DNA of 64,000 nt from Bacillota bacterium (lineage in GTDB: Bacteria > Bacillota > TC1): NCBI GenBank assembly GCA_028683955.1, contig JAQUGR010000001.1:327527-391526 (forward strand), in the 5' to 3' direction. The notes below the pieces were generated by a model. That model was given only the letters and a program-made list of their open reading frames with translations. It made no database searches and was not told where the DNA came from. Position numbers and translations under genes: made by a program. Position 1 is the stretch's first letter, and the number at the start of each line of letters is the position of its first letter. This document shows positions 37,254 through 45,607 of this stretch, in pieces.

Positions 37254-38267
37254 ATGATTATTAGAAATAAATGGGAAGATTTTGAAGAACAATATTTATC
37301 AAAATTTGCTTCCTTGAGTAAAACAAGTAAAGGTAGATTGATTGCTGAACCTCTATGTAGTGTAAGGACAGAATATCAAAGAGATAAAGATAGAATTATC
37401 CATAGTAAATCATTTAGAAGACTTATGCATAAAACACAGGTTTTCATTTCTCCAGGTGATCATTATAGAACAAGATTAACACATACTTTAGAAGTTTCTG
37501 CTATCGCTAGAACTATTGCAAGGGGTCTAAGATTAAATGAAGATTTAACTGAGGCGATAGCATTGGGACATGACTTAGGGCATACCCCATTTGGTCATAG
37601 TGGGGAAAAAGTGATTGATGATATTTTGAAAAAACAAGGTAGACATTTTGCTCATAATGAACAAAGTTTACGTGTAGTAGAAAATTTAGAAAGAAATGGA
37701 AAAGGCTTAAACTTAACTTTTGAAGTGAAAGATGGGATACTTGGTCATAGCGGTAAAGCTCGCATGCCGATTACATTGGAAGGTCAGATTGTTCGAATAA
37801 GTGATAGAGTAGCATATTTGAACCATGATATAGATGATGCAGTTAGAGGTGGTATTATTAAGGATATAGATCTACCTAAAGATGAATTGCTTATATTAGG
37901 TAATTCAAATAGTGATAGAATTAATAATATGGTTGAATCAATAATTTATACAAGCGAAGGTCAAAATAAGATAAGTATGGAAAAATCAGTATTAGAAGCC
38001 ATGGATAGTTTACGAGAATATATGTTTGCACATGTGTATATAAATTCAAAAGCTAAGGAAGAAGAAAGTAAAGTTGAAAGGTTGTTAACTGAATTATTTA
38101 ATTATTATTTAGAAAATGAAAAGGCATTACCACCTGAATATAATGAAAATGGCAATGAACAGATTATAAACGTAGTAGATTATATTTCTGGAATGACTGA
38201 TAGTTATGCCATTAAAATATTCAAAGAACTTTTTTTACCTAAGGGATATAAGGATAAAATAGAATGA
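37254..38267 (+). CDS. dgt: dGTPase-like HD phosphohydrolase
   Basis: Deoxyguanosinetriphosphate triphosphohydrolase-like protein, 337 residues. Visible: FRRLMHKTQVF, the HD metal motif RLTHTLEVSAIARTIARG, ALGHDLGHTPFGHSGEKV, and SDRVAYLNHDIDDAVRGG. This short clade is usually found before dnaG in Firmicutes; here four genes lie between dgt and dnaG. The exact nucleotide substrate is not known. It overlaps the next gene by 4 bases (ATGA). Confidence 0.9.
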   Translation: MIIRNKWEDFEEQYLSKFASLSKTSKGRLIAEPLCSVRTEYQRDKDRIIHSKSFRRLMHKTQVFISPGDHYRTRLTHTLEVSAIARTIARGLRLNEDLTEAIALGHDLGHTPFGHSGEKVIDDILKKQGRHFAHNEQSLRVVENLERNGKGLNLTFEVKDGILGHSGKARMPITLEGQIVRISDRVAYLNHDIDDAVRGGIIKDIDLPKDELLILGNSNSDRINNMVESIIYTSEGQNKISMEKSVLEAMDSLREYMFAHVYINSKAKEEESKVERLLTELFNYYLENEKALPPEYNENGNEQIINVVDYISGMTDSYAIKIFKELFLPKGYKDKIE

Positions 38268-39841
38268 AAATTGCATTAGTAGGAATAAACTCCAAATATA
38301 TACATAAAAACTTAGCTATTTATTCTTTATATAGTTATGTTAAAAATTTAAATTATGATTTTGATTTATTAGAATTTTCTATTAATGAACCAATTGACAA
38401 GGTATTTCATAAATTGCATCATGCTGATTATGATGCAGTATGTTTTGCGACCTATGTATGGAATAAAGATATGATATTAAAATTAGCGCAGAATTTAAAA
38501 TCAGTCAAAAATAACTTAAAAATCGTATTAGGTGGACCAGAAATAAGTGAGATTTATCAAAAATATGACTTTATTGATCATTTGATTATAGGTGAAGGTG
38601 AAATTGGATTTAAAGAGCTTTTAGAAATGGAATTTGATTGTTCTAAAATAATACCTAGATATAAGGAACATATTGATTTAGAAAAACAATCATTTGTTTA
38701 TGAAAAAATATTAGATCAGTTGGAAAATAAGATTGTATACTATGAGGGTAGTAGAGGTTGTCCATTTCATTGTTCATATTGTTTATCAGGATCAGACAAT
38801 ATTTTAAGGTTAAAATCAGCTGATAAAATATTAGATGAAATATCTATTTTAGTAGATCATGGTGTGAAACAAATAAAGTTTATTGATAGAACTTTTAATT
38901 CCAATGTTAATTGGTCAAAATCTATTGTAATTGGTTTATTAAAACATGCTAATGATGGGTGTAATTTTCATTTTGAGGTTAGTATAGATAAGATGAATGA
39001 TTCCTTAGTCGAAATTCTACATAATAGTCCAGATAAACTGTTTCAATTAGAAATTGGGATTCAAACAACAAATATTCAAACATTAAAAGCCATTAATAGA
39101 ACTAATGATTTTAATAAGATTAAAGAAAGGGTTAAATATCTTTTATCTAATGGAAATTTACATTTACATACAGATTTAATAGCAGGTTTACCTCATGAAA
39201 ATATTAGTTCATTTAAAAAATCATTTAATGAGATTTATGCTTTAAAAGCACAAATGTTACAAGTAGGATTTTTAAAAGTAATTCCTAACACACAAATGTA
39301 CGTGGATGCAGAAAAATACGGGATAAAATATAGAAATTACCCACCTTATGAAATTTTAGAAAATGACTGGCTTAAGAGCGAAGACCTTCTAATTATAAAA
39401 TATGTAGAAGAAGGAATAGATAACTTTTATAATAAAAAGTACTTTAGACAAACATTCATATATTTAATGGATGTAGTAAAAGATAATTTCAATTTCTTTT
39501 GTATTTTTGGAGAAATTATTTTTAATAAAGAAAATGTATTATCATTAAATGACAAATATGAATTTTTATACAATTTTATAATTAGCTATGATAGTGAAAT
39601 AAATATTACAATAATTCGTGCGTTACTACAAATTGATTGGATTTTAACTAACAAAAATAAAAGGATGCCTTATTTTTTAAGATTTGAAAAAAATAATAAT
39701 AAATTTATAACATTGCCTATTGATATTTCTTTCTCTGGACATGATATATCTAAAATAGAAGTAAAGGAAACAAATTATATATTCGATTATGAGGAAGTTT
39801 GGGGTATTTATGATTACCCTAAAGTTAATAAAGTATTTTAA
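38264..39841 (+). CDS. B12-binding-type radical SAM protein (DUF4080)
   Basis: 525 residues. The first 125 form a cobalamin-binding-like Rossmann domain (IALVGINSKYIHKNLAIYSL, FATYVWNKDMILKL, IVLGGPEISE, IIGEGEIGF), though no classic DxHxxG cobalamin motif is seen. A radical SAM domain follows with the cluster motif CPFHCSYC and IKFIDRTFNSN, then a DUF4080 C-terminal region. The reaction is unknown. It is coupled to dgt and lies directly before the Rrf2-iscS-iscU operon that supplies iron-sulfur clusters. Confidence 0.85.
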   Translation: MKIALVGINSKYIHKNLAIYSLYSYVKNLNYDFDLLEFSINEPIDKVFHKLHHADYDAVCFATYVWNKDMILKLAQNLKSVKNNLKIVLGGPEISEIYQKYDFIDHLIIGEGEIGFKELLEMEFDCSKIIPRYKEHIDLEKQSFVYEKILDQLENKIVYYEGSRGCPFHCSYCLSGSDNILRLKSADKILDEISILVDHGVKQIKFIDRTFNSNVNWSKSIVIGLLKHANDGCNFHFEVSIDKMNDSLVEILHNSPDKLFQLEIGIQTTNIQTLKAINRTNDFNKIKERVKYLLSNGNLHLHTDLIAGLPHENISSFKKSFNEIYALKAQMLQVGFLKVIPNTQMYVDAEKYGIKYRNYPPYEILENDWLKSEDLLIIKYVEEGIDNFYNKKYFRQTFIYLMDVVKDNFNFFCIFGEIIFNKENVLSLNDKYEFLYNFIISYDSEINITIIRALLQIDWILTNKNKRMPYFLRFEKNNNKFITLPIDISFSGHDISKIEVKETNYIFDYEEVWGIYDYPKVNKVF

Positions 39842-39877
39842 TATATTAAACCTTTATAATAAAACCTACTAATTTGG

Positions 39878-39906
39878 TTGACTTTAATATTTCAAAATGA
39901 TAATAT
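39878..39906 (+). promoter_or_regulatory. Promoter of the Rrf2-iscS-iscU operon
   Basis: TTGACT (39878-39883), 17-base spacer and TAATAT (39901-39906) preceded by TGA as an extended -10. The expected start is near 39913. The -35 is overlapped by an imperfect copy (39865-39881) of the palindrome found downstream. Confidence 0.75.
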
Positions 39907-39918
39907 TGTTTTGGAATA

Positions 39919-39935
39919 CCAACCGATTTGGTTGG
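39919..39935 (+). promoter_or_regulatory. Palindromic Rrf2-type operator
   Basis: CCAACC, five bases, GGTTGG: a perfect 6+6 inverted repeat just after the predicted start of transcription and just before the ribosome site. An imperfect relative, CCTACT-AATTT-GGTTGA at 39865-39881, overlaps the -35, 54 bp upstream. Binding by the adjacent Rrf2 protein is inferred. Confidence 0.65.
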
Positions 39936-39947
39936 AAAGGAGATATT

Positions 39948-40388
39948 ATGAAGCTTTCGACTAAGGGTAAATATGGATTAATAGCCATGGCAGATTTAGC
40001 TATAGCCTATTTAAATGACCCGAATGATAGTTATTTAGTATTAAAAACAATAGCCACCAAACGAAATATATCAGAAGCTTATCTGGAAAGAATAATTTCA
40101 AAGTTGAAAAAAGCTAATCTAATTGTGACACAAAGGGGTTCATTAGGAGGATATAGTTTAGCAAGACATCCAAATGATATTAATGTTTCTGATGTTCTTT
40201 ATGTATTAGAGGGTAAACTTGATGTTGGTGGATGCAGTAGTGCAAATGATACATCTTGTAAAATTAAATCAAATTGTTTTTCGCAAATTGTTTGTGAAGA
40301 AATAAATGTAAAAATTAGAGAAGTAGTTGAAAATATGACTATTGAAGATGTGCTTAAATCTTATTTGAAAAAATCTAAGGAGTTTTAA
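39948..40388 (+). CDS. Rrf2 family iron-sulfur regulator (IscR-like)
   Basis: 146-residue winged-helix regulator. N-terminal MKLSTKGKYGLIAMADLA and the wing (LIVTQRGSLGGYSLAR) are Rrf2-typical. It carries cysteines C96, C104 and C110 in the place where IscR binds a [2Fe-2S] cluster, plus C116, so cluster sensing is likely. It heads an operon with iscS and iscU, as IscR does. ATG 39948 follows AAAGGAG; an ATG at 39897 would lie inside the promoter. Autoregulation through the operator at 39919 is inferred. Confidence 0.92.
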   Translation: MKLSTKGKYGLIAMADLAIAYLNDPNDSYLVLKTIATKRNISEAYLERIISKLKKANLIVTQRGSLGGYSLARHPNDINVSDVLYVLEGKLDVGGCSSANDTSCKIKSNCFSQIVCEEINVKIREVVENMTIEDVLKSYLKKSKEF

Positions 40389-40390
40389 TT

Positions 40391-41578
40391 ATGGAAGAAA
40401 AAATTGTATATTTTGATAATGCAGCAACAACAAGAATTCATGATAATGTTATTGATGAAATGATTGATATTTATAAAAATGAATATGGTAATCCATCTAG
40501 TGTTTATGATTTTGGAAACAGAGTAAAAACTATTATTGAAAGATCGAGAAAGAGTTTAGCCGATAATTTAGGTGTTGATGCTAAAGAAATTTTCTTTACA
40601 AGTGGCGCAACAGAAGCAGATAATTGGGCTATTCTAGGAGCCGCTAGAAAATTAAAAAGTAAAGGAAAACATATTATAACTTCTACTATAGAACATCATG
40701 CAGTATTGCATGCCGCTGAACAACTAGAAAAAGAAGGGTTTGAAGTTACATATGTACCAGTTAGAGCTGATGGAATATTGAACTTTGAAGAATTTAAAAA
40801 AGCATTAAGAGATGATACAATACTAATAAGCATTATGGCAGTAAATAATGAAATTGGTACGATTCAACCAATAAAAGAAATTGTGGAGTATGTTAAAGGT
40901 AAAGGAATATTAGTACATACAGATGCTGTACAACTTATAGGAAAAATGAAAGTTGATATAAAAGACTTGGGAGTTGATATGTTGTCATTGTCAGGTCATA
41001 AAATACATGGACCTAAGGGCATAGGCGCCTTATATATAAGGAAAGGTGTTCAAATTGAAAATCTTATTTTTGGTGGAGGTCAAGAAAAAAAGAAAAGACC
41101 TGGAACTGAGAATGTTGCTGGAATAGTTGCTTTAGCTAAAGCTTTAGAAATTACTTTGGAAAATGTAGATGAAAAAGAAGCGAGAATATTAGAATTAAGA
41201 GAATATTATATTGATAAAGTTTTGGAAATAATTCCCTATGTTAGACTAAATGGTTGCAGACAAAATCGTATACCTGGGAATGCCAATTTTAGCTTTAATT
41301 TTATAGAAGGTGAATCTATGTTATTAGCATTAGATATGTATGGTATTTGTGCATCAAGTGGATCAGCTTGTACTTCAGGTTCTCTAGATCCTTCCCATGT
41401 TTTACTTGGAATTGGATTGCCTCACGAAATAGCACATGGTTCTCTGAGAGTTTCTATAAGTGAGTATAATACTAAAGAGGAAATTGATTATTTATTGGAG
41501 GTTCTGCCAGGAATAATCGAAAAATTAAGAAATATGTCTCCATTATATGAAGACTTTCTAAATAATAAAGGAGTGTAA
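40391..41578 (+). CDS. iscS: Cysteine desulfurase (IscS/NifS type)
   Basis: PLP enzyme that takes sulfur from cysteine and passes a persulfide to the scaffold protein. 395 residues: YFDNAATTRIHDNVID, FTSGATEADNWAI, TIEHHAVLH, MAVNNEIGTIQPI, LSGHKIHGPKG (PLP Lys K204) and the mobile loop SSGSACTSGS with catalytic C327. It starts 2 bases after the Rrf2 gene and is followed by the scaffold gene, so the three form an iron-sulfur assembly operon. Confidence 0.96.
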   Translation: MEEKIVYFDNAATTRIHDNVIDEMIDIYKNEYGNPSSVYDFGNRVKTIIERSRKSLADNLGVDAKEIFFTSGATEADNWAILGAARKLKSKGKHIITSTIEHHAVLHAAEQLEKEGFEVTYVPVRADGILNFEEFKKALRDDTILISIMAVNNEIGTIQPIKEIVEYVKGKGILVHTDAVQLIGKMKVDIKDLGVDMLSLSGHKIHGPKGIGALYIRKGVQIENLIFGGGQEKKKRPGTENVAGIVALAKALEITLENVDEKEARILELREYYIDKVLEIIPYVRLNGCRQNRIPGNANFSFNFIEGESMLLALDMYGICASSGSACTSGSLDPSHVLLGIGLPHEIAHGSLRVSISEYNTKEEIDYLLEVLPGIIEKLRNMSPLYEDFLNNKGV

Positions 41579-41582
41579 TAAT

Positions 41583-42017
41583 ATGTATTCAAAAAAAGTA
41601 ATGGATTATTTTATGAATCCAAGAAATATGGGAGAAATTAAAGATGCATCTGGTGTTGGAACTGTAGGAAATGCTAAATGTGGGGATATAATGAGAATGT
41701 ATCTAAAAGTAAATGAAAAAGGTATAATAGAAGAAGTAAAGTTTAAGACTTTTGGTTGTGGAGCAGCCATTGCTACTAGTAGTATGGCTACTGAGTTAGT
41801 AGTAGGTAAAACTGTTGAAGAAGCGCTAAAAGTTACAAATAAGGCTGTTGCAGAAGCACTTGATGGTTTACCAGCCAATAAAGTACATTGTTCTTTATTA
41901 GCAGAAGAGGCAATTAATGCAGCATTATGGGACTATGCTGAAAAAAACAATATTAAAATTGATGGTCTTAAACCTCCTAAAGATGATATTCACGAAGATG
42001 AGCTAGAAGAGGAATAG
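41583..42017 (+). CDS. iscU: Iron-sulfur cluster scaffold protein (IscU/NifU N-terminal type)
   Basis: Scaffold on which clusters are built. 144 residues with the three ligand cysteines C33 (GNAKCGD), C59 (FKTFGCGAAIA) and C103 (KVHCSLLAEEAI) and the accessory D35. The short acidic tail is typical of the clostridial form. It lacks the extra NifU domains. It stands 4 bases after iscS and 19 bases before dnaG. Confidence 0.95.
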   Translation: MYSKKVMDYFMNPRNMGEIKDASGVGTVGNAKCGDIMRMYLKVNEKGIIEEVKFKTFGCGAAIATSSMATELVVGKTVEEALKVTNKAVAEALDGLPANKVHCSLLAEEAINAALWDYAEKNNIKIDGLKPPKDDIHEDELEEE

Positions 42018-42036
42018 AAGAAAGAGGAATTATATA

Positions 42037-43824
42037 ATGGGTTTTTACAATGATAATATCATTGAAGAAATTAAATTAAAATCAGATATAGTAACAGTTA
42101 TTGGTGAGTTTCTACCCCTGAAAAAAAGGGGTAGAAACTTTATTACTAACTGTCCTTTTCATAATGAAAAAACTCCTTCTTTTACAGTAAGTCCAGATAA
42201 ACAAATATATCACTGTTTTGGATGTAATGCTTCTGGCAATGTGTTCACTTTTTTAATAGAACATGAACATATGACTTTTGGAGAGGCTTTAAAATATCTA
42301 GGTGATAAAGCTGGAGTAATTATCAGTGATAATAGTTTTAATGATTATGGAAAACCAAAAAATTTAGAAGAAGATAATAGAAAAGAAAGACAATTTAATA
42401 TACATCAATTTGTAGCAAGATATTTTTATAAGAAGCTACATGATGAGTATGGAAAAGAAGCATTTGCATATGCTAAAAATAGAGGATTATCTCAAGAAAC
42501 ATTAGAAAAGTTTAAAATCGGCTATGCACCTTTTAAAAGTGATGAGTTAATTTCTCAATTAGCTAAACTTGGCTATACTCCAGATGAACTATTAGAAAGT
42601 GGTATATTTTCGAAAAGTATGGAAGGGAAAATTTATAGTAAATTTTTTAATAGATTAATATTTCCAATAGAAAATATTAATAATAAAATTATTGGATTTG
42701 GTGGCCGTGTAATTGGAAATAGTGAACCCAAATATTTAAATAGTCCTGAAACAGGTATTTTTAAAAAAAAATATAATCTTTATGGATTAAACTTAGCTAA
42801 AGATGATATAAGAAAAAAAAATCAAGTTTTAGTTATGGAAGGCTATATGGATGTTGTTTCAGTTTGGCAAAAAGGTGTATTAAATGCAGTTGCTTCTTTG
42901 GGGACATCTTTTACAGAAGAACAAGGAAGACTGTTACTAAGATATACTGATGAAATTGTAATGGTTTATGACAATGATAATGCTGGTAAAAATGCAGCAA
43001 TCAGAGCTGCAGGATTATTACGACCTTTAAATGTTAGTGTTAAAATTGCAGATTTAAATGGTGCTAAAGATCCTGATGAGTTTATTAATAGATTTGGCTT
43101 GAATTCCTTTCTAGAAAGAATTAGAAAAGCAAAAAGTTCCTTTAGGTATATATTAGATTTAAATAAAGGTGTATTTAATTATAAAGAGCCAGAAGACAAG
43201 GTTAAATGTGCTAGAAATGTCTTGCCTGAAATAATGAGTCAACAAGACCCTTTATTAAGAAATGAATATATAAAAATTCTTTGTGAAGAATTATCAATTA
43301 GTAAAGAGGCTATTGAAGCAATAATATTTAAAGGTGATGATAAAATAATTATTTCTAATACTAAATCTAATAATATTAAAGAAAAAGAAATCAATATCAA
43401 TGATAATTATGATAAAGCTCAATATAATTTATTGAAAATAATAATAAATCAATTAGAATATTCTGAATATCTAATAAAGGAGAATTTCGAAGAGTTTTTT
43501 AAAAACAGTTTAATTAAAAGAACATTATTTAAAATATTGGAAATACCTTTAGAATTTAGAACAGTTAAGTATATGATTGATAAAATTGATGATGAAAAAG
43601 TTAAAAACCTTATTGTTTTTTTGGCAATGAAAGAAGATTTGCCTAAAGTCGAGTATGCTGATTTTATTAGTTATTTAAATTATGTAAAAAAAATATTTTA
43701 TAAAAATGAAATTGATAGAGTAATAAAATTAATAAATATAGCTGAAAAAGAAGGAAATAGAGAGTTTAGTGTAGAATTACAATATGAGTGGAATTGTTTA
43801 AGACTTAAATTAGAAGATTTATAG
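42037..43824 (+). CDS. dnaG: DNA primase
   Basis: Makes RNA primers at the replication fork. 595 residues: N-terminal zinc domain with C39, H42, C60 and C63 (CPFHNEKTPSF, YHCFGCNASGN), the RNA polymerase domain with NRLIFPIEN and IGFGGRVIG, the TOPRIM domain (VMEGYMDVVSVWQKG, VMVYDNDNAGKNAA), and a C-terminal helicase-binding helical region. Followed by rpoD after 13 bases, the dnaG-rpoD part of the macromolecular synthesis operon; rpsU is not upstream here. Confidence 0.96.
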   Translation: MGFYNDNIIEEIKLKSDIVTVIGEFLPLKKRGRNFITNCPFHNEKTPSFTVSPDKQIYHCFGCNASGNVFTFLIEHEHMTFGEALKYLGDKAGVIISDNSFNDYGKPKNLEEDNRKERQFNIHQFVARYFYKKLHDEYGKEAFAYAKNRGLSQETLEKFKIGYAPFKSDELISQLAKLGYTPDELLESGIFSKSMEGKIYSKFFNRLIFPIENINNKIIGFGGRVIGNSEPKYLNSPETGIFKKKYNLYGLNLAKDDIRKKNQVLVMEGYMDVVSVWQKGVLNAVASLGTSFTEEQGRLLLRYTDEIVMVYDNDNAGKNAAIRAAGLLRPLNVSVKIADLNGAKDPDEFINRFGLNSFLERIRKAKSSFRYILDLNKGVFNYKEPEDKVKCARNVLPEIMSQQDPLLRNEYIKILCEELSISKEAIEAIIFKGDDKIIISNTKSNNIKEKEININDNYDKAQYNLLKIIINQLEYSEYLIKENFEEFFKNSLIKRTLFKILEIPLEFRTVKYMIDKIDDEKVKNLIVFLAMKEDLPKVEYADFISYLNYVKKIFYKNEIDRVIKLINIAEKEGNREFSVELQYEWNCLRLKLEDL

Positions 43825-43837
43825 GAGGAATAATTAG

Positions 43838-44968
43838 GTGAAAGCTAAGAAAAAAAATATAACAACATCGGAATTAGAAAATAAACAAACTATTAAAGTG
43901 AAAAAAGAAGCTTTAAAAGGTATAGTTTCCGATATAGTTGATGATAATAACGATATTCATCTAACTACTAAAGAAGAAATTAAAGATGCTTATCAAGAGT
44001 TAGATTTATCTCTAGAAGATTTTTCCTTTATCTATGAAGAATTAGAAAAACAAGGTGTGGAAATGCTTGAACTTCTTGAAGAAGAAGTCGATGAAACTAA
44101 ATTAGTAGCTGCTTTAGATTTAACTGTGGCTGATGGAGTTGCAATTGATGATCCTGTTAGGATGTATCTTAAAGAAATTGGTAGAGTTAACTTATTAACT
44201 TCAAGTGAAGAGATTGAGTTAGCAAAAAGAATGGCACTAGGAGATGATGAAGCAAAAAGAAAATTAGCAGAAGCTAATTTAAGATTAGTTGTTAGTATTG
44301 CTAAAAGATATGTTGGAAGAGGTATGTTGTTTTTAGATTTGATTCAAGAAGGAAATCTAGGACTTATTAAAGCAATAGATAAATTTGACTATGAAAAAGG
44401 TTTTAAATTTAGTACATATGCAACATGGTGGATTAGACAAGCCATAACAAGAGCAATAGCTGACCAAGCAAGAACTATTAGAATTCCTGTACACATGGTC
44501 GAAACCATAAATAAATATGTAAGAATTTCACGACAATTACTCCAAGAGTTAGGTAGAGATCCTAAACCTGAAGAAATTGCTGATCGTATGGGAATACCTT
44601 TGGAAAAAATAAGAGAAATACAAAAAATATCACTTGATCCAGTATCATTAGAAACACCAATAGGTGAAGAAGAAGATAGTCATTTAGGTGATTTCGTAGA
44701 AGATGAAGGTGCTCTTTCACCTCCGGATAGTGCCGCTTTTATGTTATTGAAAAAGCAATTAGAAGAAGTGTTAGATACTTTAACTGAAAGAGAAAAGAAA
44801 GTTTTATCTTTACGTTTTGGGTTAGATGATGGTAGAAGTAGAACACTTGAAGAAGTGGGCAAAGAATTTGGTGTAACCAGGGAAAGAATCAGACAAATTG
44901 AAGCTAAAGCATTAAGAAAATTGAAACATCCAAGTCGTAGTAAAAAACTTAAAGATTTCTTAGACTAA
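43838..44968 (+). CDS. rpoD: Primary RNA polymerase sigma factor
   Basis: Housekeeping sigma-70 factor (also called SigA). 376 residues: region 1.1-like acidic N-terminus (about 1-95), region 1.2 ([17 protein letters not shown]), region 2 ([37 protein letters not shown]), region 3 and region 4 with [16 protein letters not shown] and the helix-turn-helix [20 protein letters not shown] start after AGGAGGA. A good terminator follows. Confidence 0.97.
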   Translation: MKAKKKNITTSELENKQTIKVKKEALKGIVSDIVDDNNDIHLTTKEEIKDAYQELDLSLEDFSFIYEELEKQGVEMLELLEEEVDETKLVAALDLTVADGVAIDDPVRMYLKEIGRVNLLTSSEEIELAKRMALGDDEAKRKLAEANLRLVVSIAKRYVGRGMLFLDLIQEGNLGLIKAIDKFDYEKGFKFSTYATWWIRQAITRAIADQARTIRIPVHMVETINKYVRISRQLLQELGRDPKPEEIADRMGIPLEKIREIQKISLDPVSLETPIGEEEDSHLGDFVEDEGALSPPDSAAFMLLKKQLEEVLDTLTEREKKVLSLRFGLDDGRSRTLEEVGKEFGVTRERIRQIEAKALRKLKHPSRSKKLKDFLD

Positions 44969-44983
44969 ATAAAATGTACTTAT

Positions 44984-45011
44984 AAAAGAGGATGTATGTC
45001 CTCTTTTTTTT
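44984..45011 (+). terminator. Rho-independent terminator after rpoD
   Basis: AAAAGAGGA (44984-44992) pairs with TCCTCTTTT (44999-45007) over a 6-base loop, and the T run continues to 45011. It ends the dnaG-rpoD transcript. Confidence 0.88.
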
Positions 45012-45017
45012 ATTATG

Positions 45018-45026
45018 TGATATAAT
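45018..45026 (+). promoter_or_regulatory. Extended -10 promoter before lemA
   Basis: TGATATAAT, an extended -10 with a perfect TATAAT at 45021-45026, directly after the rpoD terminator and 33 bases before the lemA start. No clear -35. Confidence 0.5.
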
Positions 45027-45058
45027 TTATATATAAGAATTGAAAGGTGGTATTTAAA

Positions 45059-45607
45059 ATGTGGGGATGGATAATTTTAATTATAGTTGTAATAGTTGTT
45101 TTTGCTGGACTAGGAATTTACAATAGTTTAGTGAAAAATAGAGTGGTAGTAAGAGAGGCTTTTTCTACTATTGATATTTATTTGAAAAAAAGATATGATC
45201 TTATACCAAATTTAGTTGAAACTGTAAAAGGATATGCTACTCATGAAAAGGAAACTTTTGAAAATGTAACAAAAGCTAGAAATGTTGCAATGGCTGCTTC
45301 AGATTCTGCCGGTAAGATTGAAGCTAATAAACAGTTATCACAATCTTTAATGAATTTGTTTGCAGTTGCTGAAAGTTATCCAGATTTAAAAGCTAATGTT
45401 AATTTTTTAGATTTACAAGGTAATTTATCAAAATTAGAAGAAGAAATTGCATTTAGTCGTAAATATTATAATGGTACAGTTCGTGTGTATAATACTATGG
45501 TACAACAAGTACCATCAAATTTTGTTGCAAGTCTTACTGGTTTTAATGAAGAACCTTTCTTCGAAACAGAAGAAGTTAGTAAAACAGCCCCTGAGGTGAA
45601 ATTTTAA
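45059..45607 (+). CDS. lemA: LemA family protein
   Basis: 182-residue LemA-family protein: one N-terminal membrane helix (residues 2-22, WGWIILIIVVIVVFAGLGI) followed by a helical domain with the family stretches KKRYDLIPNLVETVKGYA and the late segment EEEIAFSRKYYNGTVRVYN. Function unknown; LemA is regularly paired with DUF2207 or TPM-domain membrane proteins, as here. ATG 45059 follows AAAGGTGG; an in-frame GTG at 45047 overlaps that site. Stop and next start overlap by one base. Confidence 0.92.
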   Translation: MWGWIILIIVVIVVFAGLGIYNSLVKNRVVVREAFSTIDIYLKKRYDLIPNLVETVKGYATHEKETFENVTKARNVAMAASDSAGKIEANKQLSQSLMNLFAVAESYPDLKANVNFLDLQGNLSKLEEEIAFSRKYYNGTVRVYNTMVQQVPSNFVASLTGFNEEPFFETEEVSKTAPEVKF

